From Monoraphidium neglectum (Eukaryota; Chlorophyta; Chlorophyceae; Sphaeropleales; Selenastraceae), in contig NW_014013440.1 in NCBI RefSeq assembly GCF_000611645.1, forward strand, positions 2,097-16,169: a stretch of 14,073 nucleotides of DNA, given 5' to 3'. The position numbers were made by a program, and so were the translations under genes. The first letter of the stretch is position 1. Every line of letters begins with the position of its first letter. The notes beneath the pieces were generated by a model. It was not told the origin of the DNA and ran no database searches. It saw only the letters and a list, made by a program, of their open reading frames with translations. Shown one piece after another: positions 7,001 through 14,073 of the stretch.

Positions 7001-8273
7001 GCGGTGAGGGCTGAGAACGCGGTGCTGCGCGTGAACGCATTTGTGCCAAGACGTTGGTGCAATCGTGGTCTCGCGCGGTCTGACTGCTTTTCTTTGTGGG
7101 TTTGAGAGAGAGGTACATGCACATACACACGCTTCGTGATCGTGTCGACAAAAATTTGAGATGTGAGTCGTGTGACAAACAATGACAATAGAATATCCTT
7201 GACCGGCGTGCGCACGCAGCCACACCGCGCCCAAGCCCTGCCTAGCCCTGCTGCGTGCCTTCGTTGGTCGGCATGGCGGGCTGTCCTCCGGCTTGCCTGC
7301 GGCTTGTGGCACCCATCCCTCTCGACTCAGGCCCCTGCGCCGCCGCCCTCTTCACGCCGCGATCCGACAGTTTGGCATCCTCCTGTTCGAGATCCTCACT
7401 GGCGACAGGCCGTTTGCTAGTTTTCCCAATGCGCTCCTCGGCCACGTGAGTCCGGAGTGGCGCGCTCAACGCGTCCCCCAGCCGCATGCGCGCTGCGCCG
7501 ACCTTGCAAACGCCGCAGCCGACAGATTGCAGCTGGCAAAGCGCGCTGCTCGTCCTGGGCAGCCGACTGGCCTGTCGGCCCCTATTTCTGCAGGACCCCT
7601 GCTCCGCCCCAGTTGACCCTGCACCCCCCCCCTCCCCGTGCGACACCCAAACCAGGCCGTAGTGGTGCGCGGCAAGCGCCCCGCCTGGCCCGGCGCCATG
7701 GGCCCAGAGTTTGCGGGGGCCAAGCAGCTCGCCGAGGAGTGCTGGCGGCACAACCCCCAGGCCAGGCGAGCGGGCGGAGCAATGGGCATGCCGCGTTTTG
7801 TGGCAAACCAGCCGTGTGTGGCGACAGCGGTGGCGTTGGTGGCGGGGCACCCGTGCGCTCTGCCATCATAATTCCTAGCAAGGCGTACACCAGCCCCACC
7901 CCGGCCCCCGCCCAGGCCCTCGTTTCGCGACGTGGTCACTCGGCTGGAGGCGCTGCACACCGCGGCTGCCGGCGCCGACAGTGGCAGCGCTGCCGCCGGC
8001 AGCAGCGGCCCGGCCTCATGCTTCGGAGAGGTGTCCGATCTTGTGTCCCCAGATGCGGCGGGCTCAGCAGCGACGGCGCCGACCACCGCGCCACTGGAGC
8101 CCCACTTGCTGGGGCCGCCAGGCCCCGGGTCCTGCAGCAGCAGCGGGGTCACTTTCAACGACAGCGCCGGCGGCAGCAGCAGCGAGGAGGGGGTCGCGGG
8201 TGCGTGCGCCGCGGGCCCTCACGCCGCAGGGGGCGCCCTAAACAACAGGAGCAGCCTGATGGGCTGGTTTTGA
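1056..8273 (+). CDS. Single-pass receptor-like TKL-type protein kinase, 18-exon model
   Basis: This is a predicted membrane Ser/Thr (TKL-group) kinase that would phosphorylate unknown targets from the cytosolic face of a membrane. My exon model is 1056-1080 (tentative), 1250-1542, 2110-2138, 2214-2332, 2614-3503, 3746-3806, 4036-4106, 4346-4541, 4880-4887, 5143-5286, 5787-5832, 6126-6235, 6437-6502, 6701-6715, 6938-7003, 7371-7445, 7656-7765 and 7916-8273. All phases close, giving about 893 codons and TGA. Approximate residues are ectodomain 1-220, membrane helix 221-247, linker 250-440, kinase 440-790 and tail 790-893. The catalytic set is intact: GQGSFG loop, Lys of VAVK, Glu of VVQEAA, HGDIKASN, ICDFG and MAPE. 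The HRD Arg is Gly. The kinase identity is firm. Start and exon 3 are the weakest: no signal peptide is seen, and exon 3 needs a GAG acceptor to keep phase. Chlorophyte TKL kinases with large ectodomains are known as a class. The ligand and pathway are unknown. Confidence 0.85.
1250..2807 (+). other. Ectodomain-coding exons of the kinase (Pro-rich, beta-strand-like)
   Basis: Exon 1250-1542 follows a strong pyrimidine tract (CCTCCTCCCGCTTTACAG). It encodes a Pro-rich stretch with an N-glycosylation sequon (PTNTTPAP), then LWFGWETNLIVVPPQ and VQLRGLSLLEL. Exon 2214-2332 gives PRLLLDWCQLLVPGLELRHI and ends PSFDIPLQ, and the start of the next exon gives GRALLFRGAAPVGEGSVFVQ. The alternation of hydrophobic strand-like segments with NSVQLRG or RLLLDW turns resembles the repeating strands of algal receptor-kinase ectodomains. 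That comparison is from memory, not a search. Between 1542 and 2214 the junction is uncertain. A 29-nt exon 2110-2138 (VNGPPLACP) keeps phase but uses a GAG acceptor. The same frame is open upstream to 1957 (with CNIPCCGTP), but the CAG/CCAG acceptors at 1999 and 2008 are out of phase with exon 1250-1542. Confidence 0.6.
1590..1690. repeat. Degenerate GTGCTGCGC tandem repeat in an ectodomain intron
   Basis: The 9-base unit GTGCTGCGC recurs with variants (for example CTTGCTGTG and GTGCTTCCC) across about 100 bases, most regularly at 1627-1660. It lies in the intron after the exon ending at 1542. In one frame it would read as Cys/Ala repeats, but no splice model with matching phase uses it, so I treat it as intronic microsatellite-like sequence. 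Confidence 0.65.
2808..2888 (+). other. Transmembrane helix of the kinase
   Basis: In the frame of exon 2614-3503 the segment starting WASAVIGVCVAAAAVGLLL and running on through VLLPLLAA is about 27 hydrophobic residues. It is followed at once by ARRRRARRQR, a typical basic stop-transfer. This sets the topology: residues before it are outside, and the kinase domain after it is cytosolic. Confidence 0.88.
2889..3503 (+). other. Cytosolic juxtamembrane linker of the kinase
   Basis: About 200 codons of Ala/Gly/Ser-rich sequence join the membrane helix to the kinase domain, within the same exon as the helix. One less biased patch, WQLLSRKIGKRIGRIHMHRL (about 3208-3267), is basic and predicted helical. 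The exon ends with LDLQLLSPIGQ before the donor GTGCGC at 3504. IGQ is the first half of the glycine-rich loop, which the next exon completes. The long Ala run (around 3060-3080) is coded by GCG/GCC repeats. Confidence 0.75.
3507..3535. repeat. Two-and-a-bit copies of a 12-bp repeat just inside an intron
   Basis: CGCGACCTCGCA is repeated exactly at 3507-3518 and 3519-3530 and starts again at 3531. It begins three bases into the intron that splits the glycine-rich loop. Read through, it would encode RDLARDLARD in the exon frame, which makes an intron-retaining reading look deceptively protein-like. Confidence 0.75.
3629..3664. repeat. Perfect 2 x 18-bp tandem repeat containing CATATAAT
   Basis: CAGCACCCCATATAATCT occurs twice without mismatch at 3629-3646 and 3647-3664. 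It is intronic, about 80 bases before the exon that completes the glycine-rich loop. Each copy carries a TATA-like CATATAAT in otherwise GC-rich DNA. Confidence 0.9.
3746..4541 (+). other. Kinase N-lobe exons (glycine loop, VAVK, helix C)
   Basis: Exon 3746-3806 encodes GSFGTVWRG and TEVAVK and ends C|GTGAGT. Exon 4036-4106 completes that codon and reads LMQLPGLSALAPSGAKAAS then IRERM. Exon 4346-4541 begins VVQEAAIASAVAHPHVVSVF. The Lys of VAVK and the Glu of VVQEAA are the expected ATP-positioning salt-bridge pair. Helix C is preceded by an Ala/Ser spacer, and a Pro/Gln/Gly-rich insert of about 35 residues sits between strands 4 and 5 (RPCRPPQQEPAQ to GAEGDAVLWQLT). Such inserts are common in algal TKL kinases. 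Phases at these junctions agree. Confidence 0.87.
4880..4887 (+). other. 8-nt micro-exon coding the kinase hinge (I-V-M)
   Basis: TCGTGATG is flanked by GGCGGCCAG upstream and GTGAGC downstream. The preceding exon ends with one spare base (A) and the next starts in phase 0 with EYCDQGTL. With the micro-exon the junction reads LWQLT-IVM-EYCDQGTL, exactly the usual strand 5 and hinge of a protein kinase. Without it the two large exons are out of phase. I found no other short segment between 4542 and 5142 that satisfies both phase and homology. Confidence 0.8.
5143..6235 (+). other. Kinase C-lobe exons with catalytic loop HGDIKASN
   Basis: Exon 5143-5286 encodes EYCDQGTLRQALDRGRL and then ALAKDVAAALQYLHTQQ, which form helices D and E. 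Exon 5787-5832 encodes VIHGDIKASNVLLKT, the catalytic loop. The catalytic Asp, Lys and Asn are present, but the usual Arg of HRD is Gly, so this is a non-RD kinase. Exon 6126-6235 adds a Gly-rich spacer (RRGGGGVVDGGGGG) and ends LIQGGWTIAK. It separates the catalytic loop from DFG by about 40 residues. All three junction phases match. Confidence 0.87.
6437..7003 (+). other. Kinase activation segment, including a 15-nt micro-exon
   Basis: Exon 6437-6502 encodes ICDFGLSSFLDTAGASTMLS plus TQ. Exon 6701-6715 is only 15 nt and encodes VCGGT. Exon 6938-7003 encodes LTHMAPEVLTSSKPSKASDV plus YA. Joined, they give DFG, activation loop, GGTLTHMAPE (the GTxxYMAPE-like P+1 region) and the start of helix F. 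All three exons are phase 0 at both ends. The Thr/Ser-rich activation loop (TAGASTMLSTQ) offers several possible phosphorylation sites, although a non-RD kinase may not depend on them. Confidence 0.87.
7371..8273 (+). other. Kinase C-terminal exons and tail
   Basis: Exon 7371-7445 encodes FGILLFEILTGDRPF and LLGH (helices F and G). Exon 7656-7765 encodes AVVVRGKRPAWPG and AKQLAEECWRHNPQA. Exon 7916-8273 encodes RPSFRDVVTRLEALH, which ends the kinase domain, then about 100 Ala/Gly/Ser-rich residues ending SSLMGWF before TGA at 8271-8273. The CW..P..RP(S/T)F signature at the end is typical of TK and TKL kinases and supports that grouping. The last junction needs a GC donor. Confidence 0.87.
7766..7915 (+). 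other. GC-AG intron in the kinase gene
   Basis: The exon ends GCCAG and the intron starts GCGAGC. It ends CCGCCCAG at 7915. Only this boundary gives AG|G for Arg and the expected RPSFRDVV motif. No GT donor nearby keeps the frame. GC donors are the main minor class of U2 introns and usually follow AG, as here. Confidence 0.8.
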
Positions 8274-9905
8274 ATGCGACTTGTCATCGTTTGACCATCC
8301 ACCGCCACTTTGCTGCGCCCTTACTGCTTGGGCTGCCCATCTTTAATGGTAGATTTTGACCTGCTCAACTTGTATGGATTTGTACGGTTTATAATTATGA
8401 GCACCGGTTGCGGTTATGGTTTCGAGTTTGTAGGAAACAAAACGACACTGTTCCGGAAGCCTGCCCGCCCTCCGAGGGCGCGCGGCCAAGCTGATGTAGA
8501 CAAAGGAGTCCCCGCTCCACGTGGTGGGCGCTGCAGCCACAGAGGCCAATGGAGGCCGGCACCCCCTGCCCTTCCCTGCTCTGCGCTGCGCACGCCAACT
8601 GCCTGCGCAGCCGCCGCCATCCTCAAACGCCTTGCCTGCCTGCGCTGCCCCCCCACGGCGGCGGCAAGGGGTGGTTGAGCATCATTGCCAGGCACACGCC
8701 ATCCCAGATGAATGCACCTTTGATTTGTTGGTTGGTTTTTTTTCCAGGACCAGCAATGTTGAGCCACAGCATGGCCAACGACCTCTGTCTGCCCGCTGGC
8801 ATACGCATCCGAGCAGAAATTGGAGAGTCCCCAGACCCCGCAACCAACGATTCGCCGTTCTTGCGCCTTTGCGCGCCGATGCTGAGGGCGGCCTGACGCG
8901 AGCCCTATGGCGCCGCACCTGGGCCTGGAGTGCCTTCAGCCTGGACGCGCCGCCCGTGCGCGGGCCCAAACATTGGGTCCGCTGATTCTCACTGCGGCTG
9001 CCGCAGGGGTCTTGGCCTTTATGACTTACTTGCGCTTGCAGACGTCTTGCCCAAGACAGGGAAGCTGCTGCAGCATGTTTTTGTCAACATACATACGATG
9101 CGTCACCCTTACCTCCATTGGTTGCATGCATGGTGCATGCTCCAGCCCAGCCCACGCACGCATCCAGCACAGCTTTCGTTTGCGCCTGTGCTCAGCGCCA
9201 GGTTTGCGATCAGCCAGCCGCGCCGTGAGTCAAATGCTGCTCTGCCCTGCCTCATCCCAAACATCACAGCACACACCCAACTCCCCCCGGCTGAATCGCG
9301 TGTAAGACATAACTTGAATGCAGCACCCTTTCTCAACTGGACAATAAGCAACAAGATAAGGCACTTGAATCGCAGTGTGGTCCCGCCTGCACTGTGCTAT
9401 CTCTGTCGTACTACAGTACCGTATAGGTCATTGGCGTACCGGTACTGCTTCTTCAAAATGCGGATTCCGCCAATCCTCAAGTCTGTAGCGTATCAAATTG
9501 GATGCAAATCAGACGTAAAAATAAACCTGCTTCCTACCGAGCAGCAGCATCCAGTCTGATTAAGGTGGCTGCTGCCGGTTGGCGAACTTGTTGCAACCAA
9601 CCCGTCCACAAGCAAAAGTGCACGCCCGCAAACACATCGTGCACCATGGTCAATAATTTCTATATTTCAGCATGAATCATGTCAGAAGTTACAGTGTGCA
9701 CCCGCTGCGCACGTTGATAGGGTAGCGACACGCATCAGTCATGCCGTTGTGCGCCTGGATATCGCGCACATCGGCGCATAAACCTGCCGCTCTCCCCTCT
9801 TTGCACTCATATGATACATAATTTAGCGTAACAAAGGGTAAAAACGCGCTCCCCCTGCACAACAGACACCTTCCAGACACAACCAAGATCGGCTCAAAAC
9901 ACGAC
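8274..9905. other. Long 3' UTR and intergenic region with no supported gene
   Basis: The first kilobase is likely the 3' UTR of the kinase gene, since the first TGTAA after the stop is at 9301. From about 9300 to 9900 the DNA is visibly AT-richer than the rest of the window and probably holds the promoter of the next gene. TATATT at 9661 and CATATGATACATAATTT near 9808 are the only TATA-like runs, and neither is compelling. Short open frames exist (for example MANDLCLPAGIRIRAEIGES within 8771-8896), but they lack supporting context. No tRNA, rRNA or mobile element was seen. Confidence 0.6.
9301..9305 (+). terminator. Candidate poly(A) signal TGTAA
   Basis: TGTAA is the standard polyadenylation signal of Chlamydomonas and related green algae. 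This is the first copy on the + strand after the kinase stop codon, 1,028 bases downstream. It sits where the sequence turns AT-richer. Use here is inferred. Confidence 0.4.
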
Positions 9906-9968
9906 ATGAGGGCCGCCTTCGCGTGTCGAGAAGCCTTTCTAAGCCCTACTTCGCTATCAGTGCCGTAA
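9906..9968 (+). other. Possible upstream ORF (20 codons) before the last gene
   Basis: ATG at 9906 opens a 20-codon frame (MRAAFACREAFLSPTSLSVP, then TAA) ending 80 bases before the proposed start at 10049. If the transcript starts upstream of 9906, this could lower translation of the main frame. A donor-like CTCGCAG|GTGAGC at 9978/9979 also follows it, so it could belong to a 5' leader exon. Confidence 0.3.
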
Positions 9969-10048
9969 AAACCTCGCAGGTGAGCGTCCGAGCTTTCGGC
10001 GCGATCCCGGGGCGGACCTGGCTCGCTTTCCCAACCAATATAACTGAA

Positions 10049-13000
10049 ATGTACTCAGTGCCCCAGCAGGAGCAACAAGGTTGCGGGCCGAGCATGCAGC
10101 AGCTTGTAGCTGGTGCGCCGACCCTGTCGCCCGGAGACGCCGCTACGGCCGCCGCCGCAGCAATGCTCGGCGGCGCTGCAGCAACGACGAGCCCGCCGCC
10201 GCCGGCACCGCCACACCCTCAAGTGACCTGTCTGGCCTCTGTGCTGTCCCCAACGCCGATCGTCGCGCGCGCCACCGCCGCACTCCTCGCCGCCGCACCG
10301 CACGCCGTGCGGCCCGGCCATTCCGCGAGCCGCGGGGCATGCGGCGCCACGCCCGCCGGCCTGCGTTGGCTCGCCGCGCTCCTGGCAGGGGCCGGCGCCC
10401 TGGCCCTGGTGGTTGCAGCCGTGGTTGCCAGCTTCTCTGAAGCGGCGGCCCCCGCCTTCAGCGGCGGCTGGTGGCGCTGCTGGGCTGCAGCGCTCGCACT
10501 GGCAGGCCTGGCCTCCCTGTTCAATGAGTCACATGTGGGCCTCGTGCAGGGCGCAGCAGCCGCGATCCCGGCAGCGCTGTGCACGCGCCTGCGCAGCAGC
10601 TGGCCCAGTCTCGCTCCATCGGCGCTGGCGCCGTCCGCCGCGCCCGCTGGTGCCGGCGAGGCCTCCGGCCCTGTGGCCCTGCCGGGGACGGCAGATGCGG
10701 GTGCGGCAGCCGCGCCGGCGCCCGAGTCGCTGGGCCCCCTCGTGGGCGCTGCCCCGGCCGCCAGCGGCCCGCGGTGCCTGCTTGTGAAGACCGCGCTGGT
10801 CCCCGCACCGCCCAGTGCCGCGCATGCGCCTGTCGCCGGCGCCGCCCCCTCTGCCGGCATCGACCTCGGGGTGCTGCAGCAGCTGCTGCGCCAGCACCAG
10901 CGCAGCGCTGCGGACTGCTCGGCGTCGGGGCGGGACCAAGATGCCACGCGTGGCTCCCTGTATCACTCGCCCCTGCGGCACGTGTTCGTAGGCGCCAAGG
11001 TGGGCGGACGGGGCCTGCAGGGCCAGAGAGAACGCAGAGGCATGTTTGAGCGGCAGGGTCGCGCACACCCCATGCGGGACAGGCGGCGCGGGACAACCCA
11101 TGCGCCTCCTGCTAGGTCGTCTGAACGGCACGGCATGCCTCCTGCGACCACTCTCAGCGTCCATGCTTGGAGCCCAAGCGCCTCGACGCCTGCTCCTAAG
11201 CTGACGCCACTGCTGCCTCGTGTCATGCCCTGCCTGCCCCCTCGCTCAGCTCCTGCGTATGTCCTCCAACCGTGACCGCCACGCACCCACCGAGCGCCAT
11301 GCAACTGTCATGCAAGCGCCATGCAAACACCATGCACTCGCCTTGCACCTGCAACCCCCATGCGGCTTCCCTCATAGGTGCGGGACGAGCCGCCACACGC
11401 TCAAAACTACGCCTCGCGCCTCTCCAGCGAGGTGGCATCCTCCCTCGGCGCCGCCATGGCGCAGCACTTGGCCCCTGCCAGTACCGGCGCAGCCGCCGCG
11501 TCGCCGCTGCGCCTGCCCACCCTCGTACGCACCATCGTCCTAGAGGGCTGCGTGCAGCTCATCGCCTGGGCTGTCGGCGCGCGACCGCCCCGGCCCCCGT
11601 ATGAGGAGCCCCCGCCGGCAGCCGCCGACGACGGCGGCGCCCCGCAGCCGGGGCATGTGCAGCGCCGCGAGCAGGAGGTGCTGCAGGGACTGCTGGCCGG
11701 CAGCGGGCTGCTGCGCGCCGCCGCCGCCGCCACGCTCCAGGCCGGCGCCACGGTGGCGACGCTGCACGGCGCCGCGCGCGCGCCGTCGTTCGCGCCGCTC
11801 TGCGGCCGCGCCGCTGGCAGGGGCTCCATTGGTGCTGGGGGTCGCGTCGGCGTCGACCTTGGACTGCTGTACGCGTGGCCGTGCTGCCTGCCCACGGCAG
11901 CTTCGTGCGGCGACGGCGCTGCCGTGGCGGCCCCCACCTACGTTGAGCTCCGCCTTGCGCCCGCCAGCGCCGCGGCCGCGGCGGGCGTGCGGTGGCTGCC
12001 GGCGCGCGCGCTGCTGTCTGACGGCGCCGGCGTTCTGCTCGACGCACCCCTGGTGCTCGACACCGCGCGGCCTGTCGCCAGGTGCGGCTGAGTGGGTGGT
12101 TTCAGGCTTCTTTGCGCACGGTTGAGGCAAGGAGAGGGGGACTTGTGGCAGGCTGGGTCGGGACAGATCTCGGGGGGGGGGGCTCAGCGTCGCACACCCA
12201 CGTGGCTGCGCTTCCATCCTGTGCTGCTGCACGGGGGTGCGTGTGCGTGCCCGCCATGTTTGTCGCAACTGCGTACGCAGGACTCCCTCGTGTGCAAGAG
12301 ATGCTCTTCTACATGCCCCAGCGTTTCCTCTCTGCAACGAACTCAAGACGACAAAACTCCCTCCACCCCACCCCCTGCCGCGTGTGCACGCACAGGGTGG
12401 AGCTGCCCCCCCACCTCGCGCTGCAGCAGGGCGCCTACGAGCTCTGCATCCTGTCAGGGCCAACACCAACAGCAACCAACGCCGCCACTGCTGCGCCGCC
12501 GGCGCCGCCATCGCGCCGGCCCAGCCTCCTGGAAGCGCTCGCGTACCCTTTGGCTGGCGCCACGGCCTACGTCGGCCGCTGCACCTGGGGAACCAGCGTC
12601 ATGCAAGACAGCGCCGCAGACATGCCCGGTGCCGCGGCCGGCGCCCGCGGCGGCGCCGCCGCGCGGCGCTATAGCGGGCCGTCGGGGCCCTCACTCTGCG
12701 GCTTCTTGGGCGCCTCGAAGGGGGCCGCCAGGGCCGCCGCGCCGCCAGAGGGCCACGAGGGGGCCGGCGCTGCTGCTATCGCGGGGGCGGCGGCCGCGGC
12801 GGGCTCGCTGCCGCCGGACGGCTGCGTTCTTGCGTCGCTGCCGCTGCTGGTGCTGCCGGGCGCCGCCGCGGCGGAGCTGTCCAGTCTGCTCGACACCATG
12901 GCCGCGGAGGAGGAGGCCCGAGACTCGGCGGCGGGCGCCTCTGCGTCTCTAACCCTGCCCTTCGTCGGTCAAAGCCAGCCCCTCGCCGCCGCGGCGCCGT

Positions 13001-14073
13001 CCGCGCTGCCCGCCCTGCTGCGCCGCATGAGCGGCGTTCTCGGGCTGCCCTCCTGGACGGACTTTTGGCTTGCCGCAGATGAGGCCAGCGCGGCCGACAC
13101 CTGGGACTCCCCTCCGCCGCCGCCGGGCCCCCGCGTCGCGGCGTGGCGCGACCACTGGCGGCCGCTGCTGGACGACCTGAGCTTCGTGGCCGCCCTGGCG
13201 ACGTGCGGCGCCGCGGCGGTGCACGAGATGGGCGCGGAGGGGGCCGGCGAGCTGACGCGAACCACGGCGGTGGGTGCAGGGCCTTGCTGGGGCAGCCGGG
13301 GCTGCTTTGTGACTCCCAACTGACAGCTGGGATTGCTGGGTCTCGCGCTCCTCAGGCTTGGCAGGCCCCTTCCACCAGCCACGCCCGCACCGCCCCTCCT
13401 CCCGCCCTTCCTGAACAATCCGTTGACACACCGCCCCCTGACCTCCTGGTCCGATGCCTCAAACACCTCACAACAGCTGCTGCTGGACTTCCTCCTCAAC
13501 ACCTCGTGCTACTCCACCGCCGCGGTCCTGGTCTCCGCGGCCGCCGACGCCGGCCTCCCCTTCTCCTGGCGCGGGGAGCCCCTGCCGGCGGCGGAGGAAT
13601 CCGCCGCCGATGGCGCCGACGGCGCAGACAGCGCTGCCTGCGCCCCCGTCCCGAGGGGCATGGGGCTGGCCGCCCTGGTCGCGTCAGAGCTGGCCGAGGA
13701 GGGCCAGGCGCGGCAGCAGGCGCAGCGCCGCAGGCGCGCCGCCCGCGTGGCCGACGTGGAGCGCGCCGTCCAGGCGGCGCGCGCGGCCGGCGCGGGCAGC
13801 TCCGGCGGGACCGGCGGGCTGCTCGAGGTCGCGCGTGCGGAGATCAGTCTGCCCGCCACCTGCAGTGTTGAGGGGGTGCCGGACGCGACAGTCTCGGCCG
13901 GCCGGCTTTCAACGGAGCACAGGCTATCGCACATCCGCGCTCGTCGGCCGGGCTTGCTTTGGGGCGGCGCCAGCGGGCCGGGCCCGGCTGCGGGCGGCGG
14001 CGATGCCAGCGTGAGTAGTCTCGCCGCAGCCGCGCCCGTGGTCGTCTTGACGCCGAACGCCGAGCCACTGGAC
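10049..14073 (+). CDS. Large Ala-rich membrane protein of unknown function (5' part)
   Basis: Four exons join in phase: 10049-10999, 11378-12081, 12396-13269 and 13477-14010 or further, giving 1,021 codons or more without a stop. The donors are GTGGGC, GTGCGG, GTGGGT and possibly GTGAGT at 14011. The frame beyond 14010 is also open to the window edge (VSSLAAAAPVVVLTPN), so the last exon may continue. The first ATG in frame (MYSVPQQEQQGCGPSMQQLV) is taken as start. Two membrane helices follow around residues 105-130 and 141-158. Less biased stretches include NYASRLSSEVASSLGAAM, LPPHLALQQGAYELCILSG, LPSWTDFWLAADEASAAD, WRDHWRPLLDDLSFVAALA and LLLDFLLNTSCYSTAAVLV. Between them lie Ala/Gly/Pro-rich spacers. 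Near 13690-13780 an Arg/Gln/Glu-rich run (LAEEGQARQQAQRRRRAARV) looks like a coiled coil. I do not recognise the family. Coding is strongly supported by matching phases and long open frames. Confidence 0.72.
10361..10522 (+). other. Two adjacent transmembrane helices in the last gene
   Basis: LRWLAALLAGAGALALVVAA plus VVASF (10361-10435) and WWRCWAAALALAGLASLF (10469-10522) are separated by a short Ala/Ser/Gly turn. They look like a helical hairpin. With no clear signal peptide before them, the first helix could act as a signal anchor. Confidence 0.7.
11299..11348. repeat. 11-bp-period repeat of ATGCAA in an intron
   Basis: ATGCAA starts at 11299, 11310 and 11321, then ATGCAC at 11332 and TTGCAC at 11343, each exactly 11 bases after the last. 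The five degenerate copies lie in the first intron of the last gene, shortly before the acceptor CCCTCATAG at 11377. Confidence 0.8.

Noticed and set aside
6561..7223. 220-codon open frame on the minus strand
   Set aside because: It spans the VCGGT and MAPE exons in antisense. No domain is visible.
7457..8359. 300-codon + strand frame overlapping the kinase C-terminus
   Set aside because: Out of frame with the AECWRHNP and RPSFRDVV motifs, and made of Arg/Pro/Gly shadow sequence.
8930..9559. 209-codon + strand frame across the 3' UTR and AT-rich stretch
   Set aside because: It has no ATG at its beginning, no motif and no splice context. An open frame of this size is not surprising as sequence becomes mixed.
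9575..9605. Possible tRNA or small RNA hairpin
   Set aside because: Only a 6-bp stem (GGTTGG/CCAACC). No T-loop consensus, acceptor stem or anticodon arm could be laid out.
12168..12182. Long G homopolymer
   Set aside because: It lies in the intron 12082-12395 and is a simple run that may also be a sequencing length artefact. No function inferred.
11540..12511. 323-codon minus-strand frame
   Set aside because: Antisense of in-phase exons of the large membrane protein, with Arg/Gly/Ala bias typical of shadows.

Overview
The window looks like nuclear DNA from a green alga (Chlorophyta, probably Chlorophyceae). It is very GC-rich, its genes are broken by many short introns, and its proteins are rich in Ala, Gly and Pro. 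Nearly every inferred splice donor has the form GTG (GTGAG, GTGCG, GTGGG), and a TGTAA motif, the green-algal poly(A) signal, is present. I see no bacterial operon, virus, transposon, CRISPR array or RNA gene. All supported coding sequence is on the + strand.

Region 1 (about 1-966) holds the 3' end of a gene I do not recognise. Two phase-compatible exons (about 167-239 and 540-720) give a short C-terminus. A possible extra terminal exon at 952-966 offers a different ending.

Region 2 (about 1056-8273) is the main content. It is one gene for a single-pass receptor-like protein kinase of the tyrosine-kinase-like (TKL) type, which I reassembled by hand from up to 18 exons. All junction phases close and give about 893 codons. 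In order, the product has a Pro-rich, beta-strand-rich ectodomain, one transmembrane helix with an Arg-rich stop-transfer, a long Ala/Gly/Ser juxtamembrane linker, a complete kinase domain (GQGSFG loop, VAVK, HGDIKASN, DFG, MAPE) and a Gly/Ser/Ala tail. The gene includes an 8-nt micro-exon that encodes the kinase hinge, a 15-nt micro-exon and a GC-AG intron. The 5' end is the weak part: no convincing signal peptide was found.

Region 3 (8274-9905) is non-coding as far as I can support. It is likely a long 3' UTR ending near the TGTAA at 9301, followed by an AT-richer intergenic or promoter stretch.

Region 4 (about 9906 to the window end) is the start of a large gene for an Ala-rich membrane protein of unknown function. 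Four exons are visible and carry more than 1,000 codons without a stop. It has two transmembrane helices near its N-terminus and probably continues beyond the window.

Nothing in the sequence ties the three genes to a shared pathway. They are best read as independent neighbours transcribed in the same direction.
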